This document shows positions 18,614-27,940 of a DNA stretch of 64,000 bases, in pieces. A program made the translations under genes and the position numbers. The stretch is from the NCBI RefSeq assembly GCF_037971845.1, contig NZ_CP150227.1, forward strand, positions 5,890,001-5,954,000, read 5' to 3'. The stretch is from Paenibacillus sp. FSL R5-0766. GTDB lineage: Bacteria; Bacillota; Bacilli; Paenibacillales; Paenibacillaceae. The notes beneath the pieces were generated by a model that was not told where the DNA came from, searched no databases, and worked only from the letters and a program-made list of their open reading frames with translations. Within the stretch, counting starts at the first letter, position 1; each line of letters starts with the position of its first letter.

Positions 18614-18663
18614 GTAAAACGTTTTCGGAAATGAAATAAACCGCTTACTGAAAGTGCTTACAT
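18614..18663. promoter_or_regulatory. AAAACGTTTT palindrome and cre-like site upstream of paralog 1
   Basis: GTAAAACGTTTTCGG (18614-18628) and, on the minus strand, ATGTAAGCACTTTCA (18649-18663; 14 of 15 to WTGNAANCGNWNNCW). Spacing and order resemble the GH95 upstream region. The leader also shares TGTATAACAGGCT (near 18487) with paralog 2. Confidence 0.6.
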
Positions 18664-18701
18664 GATAGATTATAGGCTATCCATCACCTTACGTCAACAA
18701 C

Positions 18702-18731
18702 AAAAAAAGCCCTTTCTCAAGGGCTTTTTTT
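18702..18731 (-). terminator. Terminator of solute-binding protein gene 2
   Basis: AAAGCCCTT / AAGGGCTTT stem, 4-nt loop, with T runs on both strands. Confidence 0.85.
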
Positions 18732-18770
18732 GCTATGAAAATTCTTAATTTTAATGCTTCGTTTTCAAGC

Positions 18771-20474
18771 TTATTTCACATCTTTTCCAGTCCACAGGGA
18801 GACACGTTCTTTCACCCAAACCGTGTATTGTTTCTCCATTTCTACTGCACCTGCTTTATCAAGTTCAGCCAGGAGACTGTCATACACGCTGTCAAAGTTC
18901 TCAGGTTTGGCAAGGATCGCTTCTGGGATCCGTTTGCGGATGATATCCTGTGTTTTCTGGAACGTTACGTTGTAGTCTGTGTCAGAAGGTACAGGCATAT
19001 TATACGCTGCGCCCCAATCTTTCAATTTCAATTCGTCTTCGGATGGATAGAAATCTTTCCATGTTGTGATACCGTATGCTTTCAACGTTTCCTTCTCAGC
19101 TGGAGTGTAGCTTGCTTGGATCTGCTCTGGGAAGTTCGTTGTATAGTAGTTGTCTGTAGAATCTTTTACACCATCACCGTATCTTGCGCTGAAAATATTG
19201 TACAACCCAACTCCTGTTTCTTTCGTGAAATTGGAGTTGTCATTTGTTTTACGTTCCTGAACCTCGTCAGGAATCACACGTTTGCCATTTTCTACATTGT
19301 AGTGTTCGCCTTCAATACCCCAGTTTCTCAACACTTGGCCTTCATCGGAAGCGAGCCAATCCATGAATTTGATAATCCGTACCGGATCTTTGGCCGAAGT
19401 TGTAATCCCGATGCCATAACCGTCAAATCCTGTTGGCTGGAATGTGTGATCCACAATGTCCTTGTTCAGGGACACGGAGAAGTGAGCATATGTGGCTTCG
19501 TCCTTACCTGCTGCTTTGAGAGCGTTCTCAGCTTCGCCATAGTTCCAGTCTTGGTCGATCAGACCGAGGACACGGCCACTGGCGATTTTGGATTTGTATT
19601 GATCATCTTTTTGAACAAAAGTATCTTTGTCCAGCAGGCCTTCATTGTACATTTTGTTCAACCAGCGGAAGTATTCTTTCTCCTCTGGACGTTTGTAGTG
19701 AAGCATCGCTTCATACGTTTCAGGATTAATGTAATATTCCCCATCATCCGGTGCACCTGTTGCCTGGAAGGCCGGGTTCGTTACCGTGATCATGATCTTC
19801 CAGTCATCTGCATTGAGTGTCAGTGGAATGGTTGGTTGACCATCAATCGTTGGATGCTTTTCATAATACGCTCTAAGAACGTTTTCGTAATCCTCAAGTG
19901 TTTTCACTTCTGGGTATCCCAGTTCTTTCAACACTCTTTGCTGAATTTCGAATCCACCACCTGCATCAAAAGCGACGTTATCTACACCCATGTTGGTTGG
20001 AATAGCATAGATCGCTTGATCTTCCAGACTGTATTTCAAACGATTCATCTGATCGCCATATATCTTTTTCAGGTTAGGTGCATGTTCCTCAATCAGGTCA
20101 GTCAGGTCCAGCATTGCGCCTGCATCCACCAGCTTCGACAGGTTACCTTTAGGAAAGATAATATCAGGGTAATCACCGCTGGCAGCCATCAAAGGTATCT
20201 TTTGGTCGCCACCATTATTCACATCGTATTCTGCTTCAATTGTAACACCTGTTCTTTTGGTAATCTCTTGGCCCACTGCATCTTTCATGTTGTTCCAGCT
20301 TGGACTTGCATCTGCACCAAAGAATGTAAAGGTCACTGGACTGGTTGTATCTCCGGAATCAACCGGCTTTTCTGAAGCGTTAGTTCCTCCTCCACTGCCG
20401 CTGCATCCTGCTGTAATTGCAAGTGCACTGGCTAACAGAAGCATTGCGAATGTTTTTGGTGTTTTGCCCTTCAT
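18771..20474 (-). CDS. Extracellular solute-binding lipoprotein, paralog 2 (LplA-like, family 1)
   Basis: 567 aa. Signal peptide with lipobox ITAGC (Cys near residue 23), then a Gly/Ser-rich linker and the binding domain beginning PVTFTFFGADASPSWN. It differs from paralog 1 at scattered positions only, mostly in the linker and C-terminal third; the ligand-facing central region is almost the same. Start ATG after AAGGGGG. Own promoter region and terminator. The very high similarity to paralog 1, extending into part of the 5' leader, points to a recent tandem duplication. Confidence 0.92.
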   Translation of the reverse strand: MKGKTPKTFAMLLLASALAITAGCSGSGGGTNASEKPVDSGDTTSPVTFTFFGADASPSWNNMKDAVGQEITKRTGVTIEAEYDVNNGGDQKIPLMAASGDYPDIIFPKGNLSKLVDAGAMLDLTDLIEEHAPNLKKIYGDQMNRLKYSLEDQAIYAIPTNMGVDNVAFDAGGGFEIQQRVLKELGYPEVKTLEDYENVLRAYYEKHPTIDGQPTIPLTLNADDWKIMITVTNPAFQATGAPDDGEYYINPETYEAMLHYKRPEEKEYFRWLNKMYNEGLLDKDTFVQKDDQYKSKIASGRVLGLIDQDWNYGEAENALKAAGKDEATYAHFSVSLNKDIVDHTFQPTGFDGYGIGITTSAKDPVRIIKFMDWLASDEGQVLRNWGIEGEHYNVENGKRVIPDEVQERKTNDNSNFTKETGVGLYNIFSARYGDGVKDSTDNYYTTNFPEQIQASYTPAEKETLKAYGITTWKDFYPSEDELKLKDWGAAYNMPVPSDTDYNVTFQKTQDIIRKRIPEAILAKPENFDSVYDSLLAELDKAGAVEMEKQYTVWVKERVSLWTGKDVK

Positions 20475-20693
20475 GTGTAATCCCCCTTATGGATATTAAT
20501 GAAGCTGTATATTTGTATAACAGGCTGACCTGCACATACCGTGACCAGATGAAACAAATGTAATTTTCTTGTTTTTATAACATTAGAAGCGTTTTCTTAA
20601 AATAAAAAAATGTTCTTCTCTTACCTTATTCCTCTTCATTCCTGCAAGTGTTAACTTTGAGATTCTGGTGTATATCACATGATGTACAAGCAA

Positions 20694-20708
20694 ATGTAAG
20701 TGCTTTCA
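20694..20708 (-). promoter_or_regulatory. cre-like site upstream of paralog 2
   Basis: ATGTAAGTGCTTTCA matches the cre consensus at 14 of 15 positions on the plus strand. Equivalent in position to the cre-like site before paralog 1. A GAAGCGTTTTCTTA element lies at about 20586-20599. Confidence 0.5.
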
Positions 20709-20762
20709 TACTTGAATAATAATCGCTCCTATATCCCTTGTCAATAGTGAATTTATAAAATT

Positions 20763-20788
20763 GAAAACGTTTTTTAGAAAACGTTTTA
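20763..20788. promoter_or_regulatory. Double GAAAACGTTTT element
   Basis: Two copies of GAAAACGTTTT 14 bp apart, between the terminator of paralog 3 and the leader of paralog 2. Same core as the palindromes before GH95, paralog 1, the permeases and GH2. Confidence 0.5.
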
Positions 20789-20791
20789 GAT

Positions 20792-20820
20792 AAAAAAAGA
20801 ACCCCGATATTCGGGGTTCT
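20792..20820 (-). terminator. Terminator of solute-binding protein gene 3
   Basis: AGAACCCCGA / TCGGGGTTCT stem with a 3-nt loop and seven T on the minus strand. Confidence 0.9.
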
Positions 20821-20850
20821 TACTCGTTTTAGATCTGCATTGCTAATCGT

Positions 20851-22539
20851 TTATTTAGCCTCTTCACCGCTCCACAATTGAACACGGTTTTGAACGAGTT
20901 CTGTGTATTGTTTCTCCATATCCTCTGCTCCTGCATTGTTCACTTCATCAATCATGCCGTCATAGATGGCATCGAACTGCTCAGGAGTACTCAGAATGGC
21001 TTCCGGGATACGTTTCCGGATGATATCCTGTGTTTTCTTGAAGATGACGTTGTAGTTGGAGTCACCTGGTGTTGGCAGATTGTATGCTGCTCCCCATGGT
21101 TTGATCGGGAACTCGTCTTCACTCGGGAACAGATCTTTCCACGTCGTAGCACCGTAAGCTTTGAGTGTTTCTTTCTCTGCATCGGAATATGCTGCCACGA
21201 TCTGTTCAGGGAAATTCGTAGTGTAGTAGTTATCCGTTGAATCCTTCACACCGTCTCCATAGTGACCAGACATATTGGTGTACAGTCCAATCCCCGTTTC
21301 TTTCTGGAATACGGCTGCATTATTGGTTTTCTGATTCAGAACGTCGGCAGGAATGACACGTTTGCCGTCCTTCACTTCGTACTGTTTGCCCTCAATTCCC
21401 CAGTTCATCAGCACTTGCCCTTCTTCAGAAGCCAGGTAATCGAAGAATTTGATCGTACGAACCGGGTCAGGATTCGATGTGGTAATCCCTACACCCCAAC
21501 CGGATACAAAACCTGGGTCTTGGTAGGCATGATCCTTGATATCCTCGGACAGGGTTACCGGGAAGTGTGAATACGTTGCTTCATCCTTGCCCGCGGATTT
21601 CAGTGCATTTTCTGCATCGGAATAACCCCAATCCTGGTCAATGACACCCAGAACACGTCCACTTGCAATTTTGGATTTGTATTGGTCTGTTTTTTGGATG
21701 AAGCTGTCCTGATCAAGCAGTCCCTCATTGTACATATGGTTCAACCAGCGGAAGTACTCTTTTTCCTCTGGACGTTTGTAATGCAGACTTGCTTCATACG
21801 TCTCTGGATCGATGTAGTATTCACCATCATCCGGAGCTCCTGTTGCCTGGAAGGCAGGGTTTGTTACGGTAATCATGATTCTCCAATCATCCGCGTCCAG
21901 TGTTAACGGGATCGTTGGCTGACCATCAATTGTTGGGTGTTTCTCTTTGTACGCCTTCAATACATTCTCGTAATCCTCAAGTGTACGCACTTCCGGGTAT
22001 CCGAGTTCTTTTAGTACACGGTGCTGAATGCCAAATCCACCACCTGCATCAAAGTACTTCTGGTCTACCGCATAATACGTCGGTAGCACATAAATAGCCT
22101 GATCTTCATTACTGTATTTCAACCGGTCCATGTAATTACCATACAGCTTCTTCAGATTGGGAGCATATTGGTCGATCAGATCTGTCAGATCGAGCATTGC
22201 TCCGGCATCCACCAGTTTGCTGAGTTCTCCTTTGGGGGAGACAATATCCGGATAGTCTCCGCTCGCCGCCATTAAGGATATTTTATCTTGACCACCACTA
22301 ACGGCAAATTCACCGTTAAGGGTTATCCCTGTTTTTTCCGTAAGGACTTTACCTACTTCATCCTTCATGCCATTCCAGTTCGGACTGGGGTCAACGCTGA
22401 AGAAATCAAAAGTAAGTGGAGTTGTCTCTGCGCTTGTATCCTTGAACGACGTATCACTGCCGCTTCCTCCACCGCAACCTGCGAGTAAAGACATTGCAAG
22501 CACTGGTGCCAGTGCAATCTTCATTTTGGAACTTGCCAT
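20851..22539 (-). CDS. Extracellular solute-binding lipoprotein, paralog 3 (LplA-like, family 1)
   Basis: 562 aa. Signal peptide with lipobox LLAGC (Cys near residue 21), then the same fold as paralogs 1 and 2 (PLTFDFFSVDPSPNWN..., TIPLTLDADDWRIMITVTNP), but clearly diverged across the whole length. It is the copy directly behind the two permease genes, so it is probably the original partner and the other two are later duplicates. GGGAGGA lies 9 nt before the ATG. A 187-nt gap with a large hairpin separates it from the permease gene. Confidence 0.92.
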   Translation of the reverse strand: MASSKMKIALAPVLAMSLLAGCGGGSGSDTSFKDTSAETTPLTFDFFSVDPSPNWNGMKDEVGKVLTEKTGITLNGEFAVSGGQDKISLMAASGDYPDIVSPKGELSKLVDAGAMLDLTDLIDQYAPNLKKLYGNYMDRLKYSNEDQAIYVLPTYYAVDQKYFDAGGGFGIQHRVLKELGYPEVRTLEDYENVLKAYKEKHPTIDGQPTIPLTLDADDWRIMITVTNPAFQATGAPDDGEYYIDPETYEASLHYKRPEEKEYFRWLNHMYNEGLLDQDSFIQKTDQYKSKIASGRVLGVIDQDWGYSDAENALKSAGKDEATYSHFPVTLSEDIKDHAYQDPGFVSGWGVGITTSNPDPVRTIKFFDYLASEEGQVLMNWGIEGKQYEVKDGKRVIPADVLNQKTNNAAVFQKETGIGLYTNMSGHYGDGVKDSTDNYYTTNFPEQIVAAYSDAEKETLKAYGATTWKDLFPSEDEFPIKPWGAAYNLPTPGDSNYNVIFKKTQDIIRKRIPEAILSTPEQFDAIYDGMIDEVNNAGAEDMEKQYTELVQNRVQLWSGEEAK

Positions 22540-22635
22540 AATGGTAATCCTCCCTGTTTCATATGTCTGTCTTATCCGGGACTTTTTTGTCCCTGTCTAT
22601 AGCTTCATGAATACCACACCGCAGCCCTATACGGT

Positions 22636-22662
22636 GAAGCGCAGACCAAATGGCTGCGCTTC
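22636..22662 (-). other. Intercistronic hairpin between permease and solute-binding protein genes
   Basis: Perfect 9-bp stem GAAGCGCAG / CTGCGCTTC with a 9-nt loop, extendable outward by ATAC / GTAT pairs. No T run follows on the minus strand, so it is not a standard terminator. It probably protects or processes the mRNA so that the binding protein is made in excess of the permeases. Confidence 0.55.
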
Positions 22663-22726
22663 GGGTATCCTGATGCTTCATTTGTAGATGTACGGCCGCT
22701 CTATGTGGCAGCCTGTACCCAATTGT

Positions 22727-23629
22727 TTAACCTTTTACTGCGCCCAGTGTCATACCGCCAACAAAGTACTTCTGAAGGAATGGATATACAATGAGGATTG
22801 GAACCGTTACAACGATCGTAATCGCCATTTTGATCGATTCCGGTGAAATCTGTGTCATTTGCTGTGCCATATCATTGGCATTTCGTCCAGCACCTGAGCC
22901 TTGCTGCGTACTTTGCAATACTTTCATCAGCTCATATTGGAGCGTGGTCAGATGTGCCTTTGAACCATTATACAGGTACGTATCGAACCACGCATTCCAT
23001 TGACCTACAGCCAGGAACAATGCGATGGTAGCAAGCACTGGTTTACACAATGGCAAGATGATTCTGTAATAGATTGTAAAGTCATTCGCTCCGTCCAGCT
23101 TCGCGGATTCCTGCAATGAGTATGGCAGGCCATCAATGAATGAACGGATGATGAACACGTTAAATGCACTGATCATGCCAGGCAATACATATACCCAGAA
23201 TGTACCGATCAGGTTCAAGTCACGCATCAGAATGTACACCGGAATCAGACCACCGGAGAAATACATCGTGAGCGCGAGCGTAGTGGAAACAAATTTTCTA
23301 AGTCCAAAATCAGGTCTGCTCAGTGTAAAGGCGATCATGGATGAACTGATCAATCCGAGAACGGTACCTACAAGTGTACGCAGAATGGAGATCTGCAAAC
23401 CTTGTAGCAATCCATCATATTGGAAAATCGTTTTGTAGTTCTGTAATGTGAATTCGCGAGGCCACAAGTAAATTCCGCCACGTACTGTATCTGTCGAGTT
23501 ATTGAGTGAGATGGCTAGTACGTTAAGGAATGGATAAAGTGTTACAACCAGCACCATGGTCATCGCGAGGATGTTGAATATATCGAACAGTTTATCGCCC
23601 CGAGTAGCATTGAATGCTTTGTTCGCCAT
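22727..23629 (-). CDS. Carbohydrate ABC transporter permease (LplC/YtcP type)
   Basis: 300 aa, six transmembrane helices, MalG-like inner-membrane subunit. The EAA loop reads LQESAKLDGANDFTIYYRIILPL, and the C-terminus KYFVGGMTLGAVKG is typical for the LplC/YtcP branch. It pairs with the permease encoded 15 nt upstream. No ATPase gene lies nearby, so a shared MsmX-like ATPase is expected. ATG with GGGAGGGG upstream. Confidence 0.93.
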   Translation of the reverse strand: MANKAFNATRGDKLFDIFNILAMTMVLVVTLYPFLNVLAISLNNSTDTVRGGIYLWPREFTLQNYKTIFQYDGLLQGLQISILRTLVGTVLGLISSSMIAFTLSRPDFGLRKFVSTTLALTMYFSGGLIPVYILMRDLNLIGTFWVYVLPGMISAFNVFIIRSFIDGLPYSLQESAKLDGANDFTIYYRIILPLCKPVLATIALFLAVGQWNAWFDTYLYNGSKAHLTTLQYELMKVLQSTQQGSGAGRNANDMAQQMTQISPESIKMAITIVVTVPILIVYPFLQKYFVGGMTLGAVKG

Positions 23630-23644
23630 AATGTCGTCCCCTCC

Positions 23645-24628
23645 CTACATGATGCTTTCTTTAGTGAATTTTTTGAACAAGCCGTTCGCAGTAAACAGAA
23701 GGATGATACTGACAACGGAGTTGAATATACCTATGGCTGTACCATACGAGAATCGTCCCATATTCAAACCATAATTGAGCGCGTATAGATCAAGTACTTC
23801 CGAGTAGTCTGTGACCAGACTGTTGCCAAGCAAGAACTGCTTCTCGAAACCGATACTGATAAGATGTCCAATTGACATGATGAAAAGTACGGAAATCGTG
23901 GTCCGTATGCCAGGCAGCGTGATGTGCCACATCTGTCTCCAGCGGTTGGCTCCATCTACACGGGAAGCTTCATACAGCTCATTGTCGATACCTGTAATCG
24001 CCGCCAGATAGATGATGGCATTCCAACCGGTTTCCTTCCACATATCTGAAGCGGTTACAATGTACCAGAACAAGTTCCCCTTGGCCATGAATTGGATCGG
24101 CTGATCGATAATGTTCAGTCCTACCAATAGATCATTGATAATCCCGCCATCGGTGGAGAGCATCTTGGTGATAATACCTGCCACAACGACCCAGGATACA
24201 AAGTGAGGCAGATATGATACCGTTTGCACGGCACGTTTGAAGAACATGCCTCTCATTTCATTCAGGAGAATAGCGAAGAATATCGGCACGATAAAACCGA
24301 CAACCAGTCCCATCAAGCTCATTGCAAGCGTATTTCGAAGTACCAGATAGAAACGATCATCACTGAACAGCTCTACAAAGTGTTTAAAGCCAACCCACTC
24401 TTGATCACCAAACGATCTGGCAGGTTTATAATTTTGGAAAGCCATCGTCCATCCCCATAGTGGCAGATAGTTAAATACGAAAACCCAAGCTACGAATGGC
24501 AATGACATGAGATAGAGATATTTCTGCTGTTTCATTCTGTCCCAAATTCCGTTCCGCCGATTCTTTAAAGGCGGTTTGGGGTCACTGCTTCTGTTCGCGG
24601 AAGCGGATTTTTTTGTTAGCGTTTCCAT
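23645..24628 (-). CDS. Carbohydrate ABC transporter permease (LplB/YteP type)
   Basis: 327 aa. A polar N-terminus of about 35 residues is followed by six transmembrane helices; this is the MalF-like partner. The EAA loop reads LYEASRVDGANRWRQMWHITLPGI. The segment WGWTMAFQNYKP is common in LplB/YteP proteins. First gene of the permease/binding-protein transcript; GAGGAGGGGG precedes the ATG. Confidence 0.93.
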   Translation of the reverse strand: METLTKKSASANRSSDPKPPLKNRRNGIWDRMKQQKYLYLMSLPFVAWVFVFNYLPLWGWTMAFQNYKPARSFGDQEWVGFKHFVELFSDDRFYLVLRNTLAMSLMGLVVGFIVPIFFAILLNEMRGMFFKRAVQTVSYLPHFVSWVVVAGIITKMLSTDGGIINDLLVGLNIIDQPIQFMAKGNLFWYIVTASDMWKETGWNAIIYLAAITGIDNELYEASRVDGANRWRQMWHITLPGIRTTISVLFIMSIGHLISIGFEKQFLLGNSLVTDYSEVLDLYALNYGLNMGRFSYGTAIGIFNSVVSIILLFTANGLFKKFTKESIM

Positions 24629-24669
24629 CTCCGTTCCCCCTCCTCTGTTTTATAAAATAATCATACCTG

Positions 24670-24684
24670 ATAGAGCGTTTTCAA
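24670..24684 (-). promoter_or_regulatory. cre-like site upstream of the permease operon
   Basis: TTGAAAACGCTCTAT on the minus strand, 14 of 15 matches to WTGNAANCGNWNNCW, about 42 bp before the first permease start codon. Probably a CcpA roadblock site. Confidence 0.55.
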
Positions 24685-24833
24685 AATACCATCTGGATTT
24701 TAGAGAAAATCATATAAAAATTAGATATAGACATATATAATCAGACATTAATTCGTTAAAATCAGTGATAAATTCTACTTTTAAATGAAAGAAAAGTTAT
24801 ATTAAGTAATACATTATCTAAATTGGTAAATTT

Positions 24834-24866
24834 CGAAAACGTTTTATAGAAATCGTTTACTTCAAC
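24834..24866. promoter_or_regulatory. CGAAAACGTTTTAT palindrome and second cre-like site
   Basis: CGAAAACGTTTTAT (24834-24847) plus TAGAAATCGTTTACT (14 of 15 to cre). They lie just downstream of the GH2 terminator on the coding strand, in the upstream region of the permease operon. Confidence 0.5.
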
Positions 24867-24878
24867 CTGATTGCATAC

Positions 24879-24900
24879 AAAAAGGACCCTTTCGGGTCCC
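24879..24900 (-). terminator. Terminator of the GH2 gene
   Basis: GGGACCC-GAAA-GGGTCC stem with a tetraloop and five T on the minus strand, right after the stop codon. Confidence 0.85.
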
Positions 24901-24905
24901 TCTGA

Positions 24906-27815
24906 TTACAATGTAAATTGAATGGTTTGCAGTTTAACGATGCCGAGCAATTGCGCTACGGATATGGAGGTTGCTGGACGGAATTGATCTCCATGCAGAT
25001 ACGCAAGTATCTCCTGAAATAAAAAGGCGGCTTCCGGACGCTTCATTACAGCCAGGTTGGCAAACGGAAGTGAGGATATCAAAATCTTGCCCTTCCCTAC
25101 TTTTGCCTCAAAGGCATAAGCGAGTCGTTTGGCCCGATGGAAATGGTCCACCACTTCGATCAACGGCTCCACCCCGGGCAACGTATCCAAACATATCGCT
25201 GGTGTGCCGTTCACCAAGTGATACCAATGCCAGTCCGAAGCCCCATCATGCGGGAAGGAGCCTAGTAGTGCTAGCTGTTCTCTCAAAACCATGCCCATCG
25301 TTGCACCAGGCTGTGTAGCAAACATCAGGTAATTCCAGAATACAGGCAGATACTTGGTCTCCACTGAATCATATAACCCTTCTGCGGTTGGCTGTAGCCA
25401 AACACTCCCCCCGTTAACCACACAATCAACGACATTGGGTGTTAATGACTGAACGATAACCAAGTCAATCTCCCGATTTTTCAACAACTGAAATCCATCG
25501 ATGCGATCTACGCAATCATGTTGTGCTTCCCCGAGAAGTGGCTGCAGCTCTGCCATGGTATTCCAGAACCGATTCGAATTCGGATGAGACTGATAAAAAG
25601 GAAACGACCAGCCCTGCCATACATTCGCTACAGTTCTTTCTGAATTGCCTGATATCAACTCCGCCTCAATCCGAAAAGCCGCTGCTGCTTCCCGAGGTGC
25701 TGTAGCGACGATGCTTCCCAGTGACATGACAGACCCACATTGAATATCTCCGGTCTTCCATTCTCCTTCAGTGAGTATCACATCATCGCTTATTAACCTC
25801 CACTGAATGACCGCGTCCTCAAGCGGCTCCTTACCGTAGTGAGAGATGCGCACATCGACATGAATGGATTCTCCGGCGTAAAATGTACGCTCCTTGCAGC
25901 TTAATAACAGCACCACATCTGCGTTGAAACGCATGACTTCTTCTGGTGTTGTAATGCCTTTGTCATCCCAAAATACATCCAGTATGCCCGTCGTAGCATG
26001 TCCCTGCCCTGGAAAATCGCGAATGTCCAGAAGTTGTACGCCCGCAGCGTCCGGTGTTCGCCGAATTCGCTCCATGGCTTCTTTTAAGGAACGTACCAGA
26101 TGGGTACCACTGACCTGTTGAAAATGCTTGAGGTCCTCTATCATGCCTTTGTTTGTTAACGATTCTTCGATCGGTCGTAACCAGCTAGGACGCAATACGC
26201 CAGTATACTTGGCTCGCTCTTGGGGCCGCACATACATGGTGTACTGTGCATGTTCGTGCCCAATGACGGGATGCTCCGCAAGCCGGGTGACTGCATGATA
26301 GTCCAGCGTGGTATCCGGCACAGCAGAATATGCGGATTCCAGCGGGGGATGCCAGTTCAACGACTGAATATAATAATCACCTTCCCGCCCTTGCGCCGGA
26401 AGCTGTCCAAAACCTGTATTGTCCGTATATAACCGGGTCGGGTCCATATCCCTTGCCCTAGATACTAATGCATTGAGTTCAGGGTGGCCATTCGGACCAA
26501 GGAGTTCATTCCCCATGGAGAACATAACGAATGAGGGATGTCTATGCAGCGACTGAAGCAACCCGTCCAGTTCTTGTGTCAGATAGGTCAATACTTCAGC
26601 TGGCGCAGACTGATCTGATTGTTCAAAGAAACGAGACCAATGGGGAAGTTCTGCCTGCACCAGCATGCCCGCTTCATCAGCAGCATCCCAGAAAGGCTCC
26701 GGCGCGCTCCACCCATGCAGTCGGACATGATTGAAGCCATACGATCTGGCGATTCGAAATTGCTGAAGATAATGCTCCTTGTCCCAGACGGGATAACCCG
26801 TCAGTGGAAAAATACAGCAATCGACGTATCCACGCAGATATACTGGTGTCCCATTCAATTCAAGCTGCTTCCCTTTTGTTACAAAGGAGCGTACACCAAA
26901 TGATTGCTCCAGTCGATCCAGTTCCTGTTCACCTTCATGGAGACGGATTACAGCCTTGTATAATTCAGGGGATTCATCCGACCATTTTGCGATAGACTTC
27001 TCTGTTCCAAGTTCCAATCGCCACTGATCTATTACAGCGTTACTTTCAGTTAACTCTGCTGAGCTTGTATCCACATGTGATGGATCACTCAGATTCACAT
27101 GACAACTATATCGATCAAGCCATGTGCCGTCCGGATGCTGGATATCCACATGTAATTGCATCGATCTAGCGGAATCATTTGCGGGAGCGCTTACAGTACA
27201 ATCAACCAGAATGGTTCCGTTCTCAGCATCTGGTTGAATACGTAACGTATGTAATCGGCAGGGGGGCATACTGTCCAGATAAACACCACCTGTGATCCCC
27301 CCCCAGGCTGTGGCCGTATGCAATGAATGAATATGGCTACCCGCCAGCGGAAGTTTCATCGTATTATCCACGCGGATCTCCACCCGATTCACTTCTCCCT
27401 GCTTCACCAGAGAAGTGACATCCCACTTCTGTTGATTCACCAGACTATCCTGCTGCCCGGCATACTGTCCATTGATCCAGAGATGCGTTGTCCATCGGAC
27501 ACCTTCCAATCTGAATACATGGTGGCATCCGGGATCGTCTGATGGAACATGAACATCCTGAGCATACCAGGCTGAGCCTTCATACTCGCGTACCTTGGTC
27601 CAGGTATCAAGCCTTTCATATTCAGGCTCATCTCCATATCCTTGCTCTTCCCATGAACCGGGAATCTGAATGGACTCCCATGATGTGTTTTCACACTGTG
27701 ATGGCGGTAATATCTCTTGTTCAACGAGTGTATCGGACTCCAGATCCAAACAAAACTGCCATGTTCCATTTAAGTTCAATGTATGACGTACAGCACCTAT
27801 ATCAGATACATTCAT
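24906..27815 (-). CDS. Family 2 glycoside hydrolase (beta-galactosidase/glucuronidase clan)
   Basis: 969 aa. Sugar-binding jelly-roll domain (GSWEEQGYGDEPEY..., VRWTTHLWINGQYAG), immunoglobulin-like domain, then a TIM barrel. Candidate acid/base Glu near 433 in SMGNELLG; candidate nucleophile Glu near 520 in GHEHAQY. RLHGWSAPEPFWDAADEAGM is the usual barrel strand. A C-terminal region of about 300 residues with beta-rich and Rossmann-like character is longer than in LacZ and of unknown role. No signal peptide. Beta-galactosidase or another beta-glycosidase; the substrate is not fixed by the sequence. The ATG at 27815 has GAAGGGATGG upstream; a TTG at 27836 overlaps that site and is unlikely. 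Confidence 0.88.
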   Translation of the reverse strand: MNVSDIGAVRHTLNLNGTWQFCLDLESDTLVEQEILPPSQCENTSWESIQIPGSWEEQGYGDEPEYERLDTWTKVREYEGSAWYAQDVHVPSDDPGCHHVFRLEGVRWTTHLWINGQYAGQQDSLVNQQKWDVTSLVKQGEVNRVEIRVDNTMKLPLAGSHIHSLHTATAWGGITGGVYLDSMPPCRLHTLRIQPDAENGTILVDCTVSAPANDSARSMQLHVDIQHPDGTWLDRYSCHVNLSDPSHVDTSSAELTESNAVIDQWRLELGTEKSIAKWSDESPELYKAVIRLHEGEQELDRLEQSFGVRSFVTKGKQLELNGTPVYLRGYVDCCIFPLTGYPVWDKEHYLQQFRIARSYGFNHVRLHGWSAPEPFWDAADEAGMLVQAELPHWSRFFEQSDQSAPAEVLTYLTQELDGLLQSLHRHPSFVMFSMGNELLGPNGHPELNALVSRARDMDPTRLYTDNTGFGQLPAQGREGDYYIQSLNWHPPLESAYSAVPDTTLDYHAVTRLAEHPVIGHEHAQYTMYVRPQERAKYTGVLRPSWLRPIEESLTNKGMIEDLKHFQQVSGTHLVRSLKEAMERIRRTPDAAGVQLLDIRDFPGQGHATTGILDVFWDDKGITTPEEVMRFNADVVLLLSCKERTFYAGESIHVDVRISHYGKEPLEDAVIQWRLISDDVILTEGEWKTGDIQCGSVMSLGSIVATAPREAAAAFRIEAELISGNSERTVANVWQGWSFPFYQSHPNSNRFWNTMAELQPLLGEAQHDCVDRIDGFQLLKNREIDLVIVQSLTPNVVDCVVNGGSVWLQPTAEGLYDSVETKYLPVFWNYLMFATQPGATMGMVLREQLALLGSFPHDGASDWHWYHLVNGTPAICLDTLPGVEPLIEVVDHFHRAKRLAYAFEAKVGKGKILISSLPFANLAVMKRPEAAFLFQEILAYLHGDQFRPATSISVAQLLGIVKLQTIQFTL

Positions 27816-27940
27816 ATCGTATAGCCATCCCTTCAACTGGATTCTTGTAAATCCAGTCTAAAATGTGAAACATTCCGTGACCATTGCTTATCATGGGAAG
27901 TGCATGGACAATATGATGAATCTGGGAATTTCTCAGCAAT

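Noticed and set aside
18735..20375. Long plus-strand open frame of 546 codons opposite solute-binding paralog 2
   Set aside because: It is an antisense shadow of a well-supported lipoprotein gene. Its product is rich in Cys, Phe, Ile and Val in an unnatural mix, has no ribosome site, and similar shorter shadows appear opposite paralog 3.
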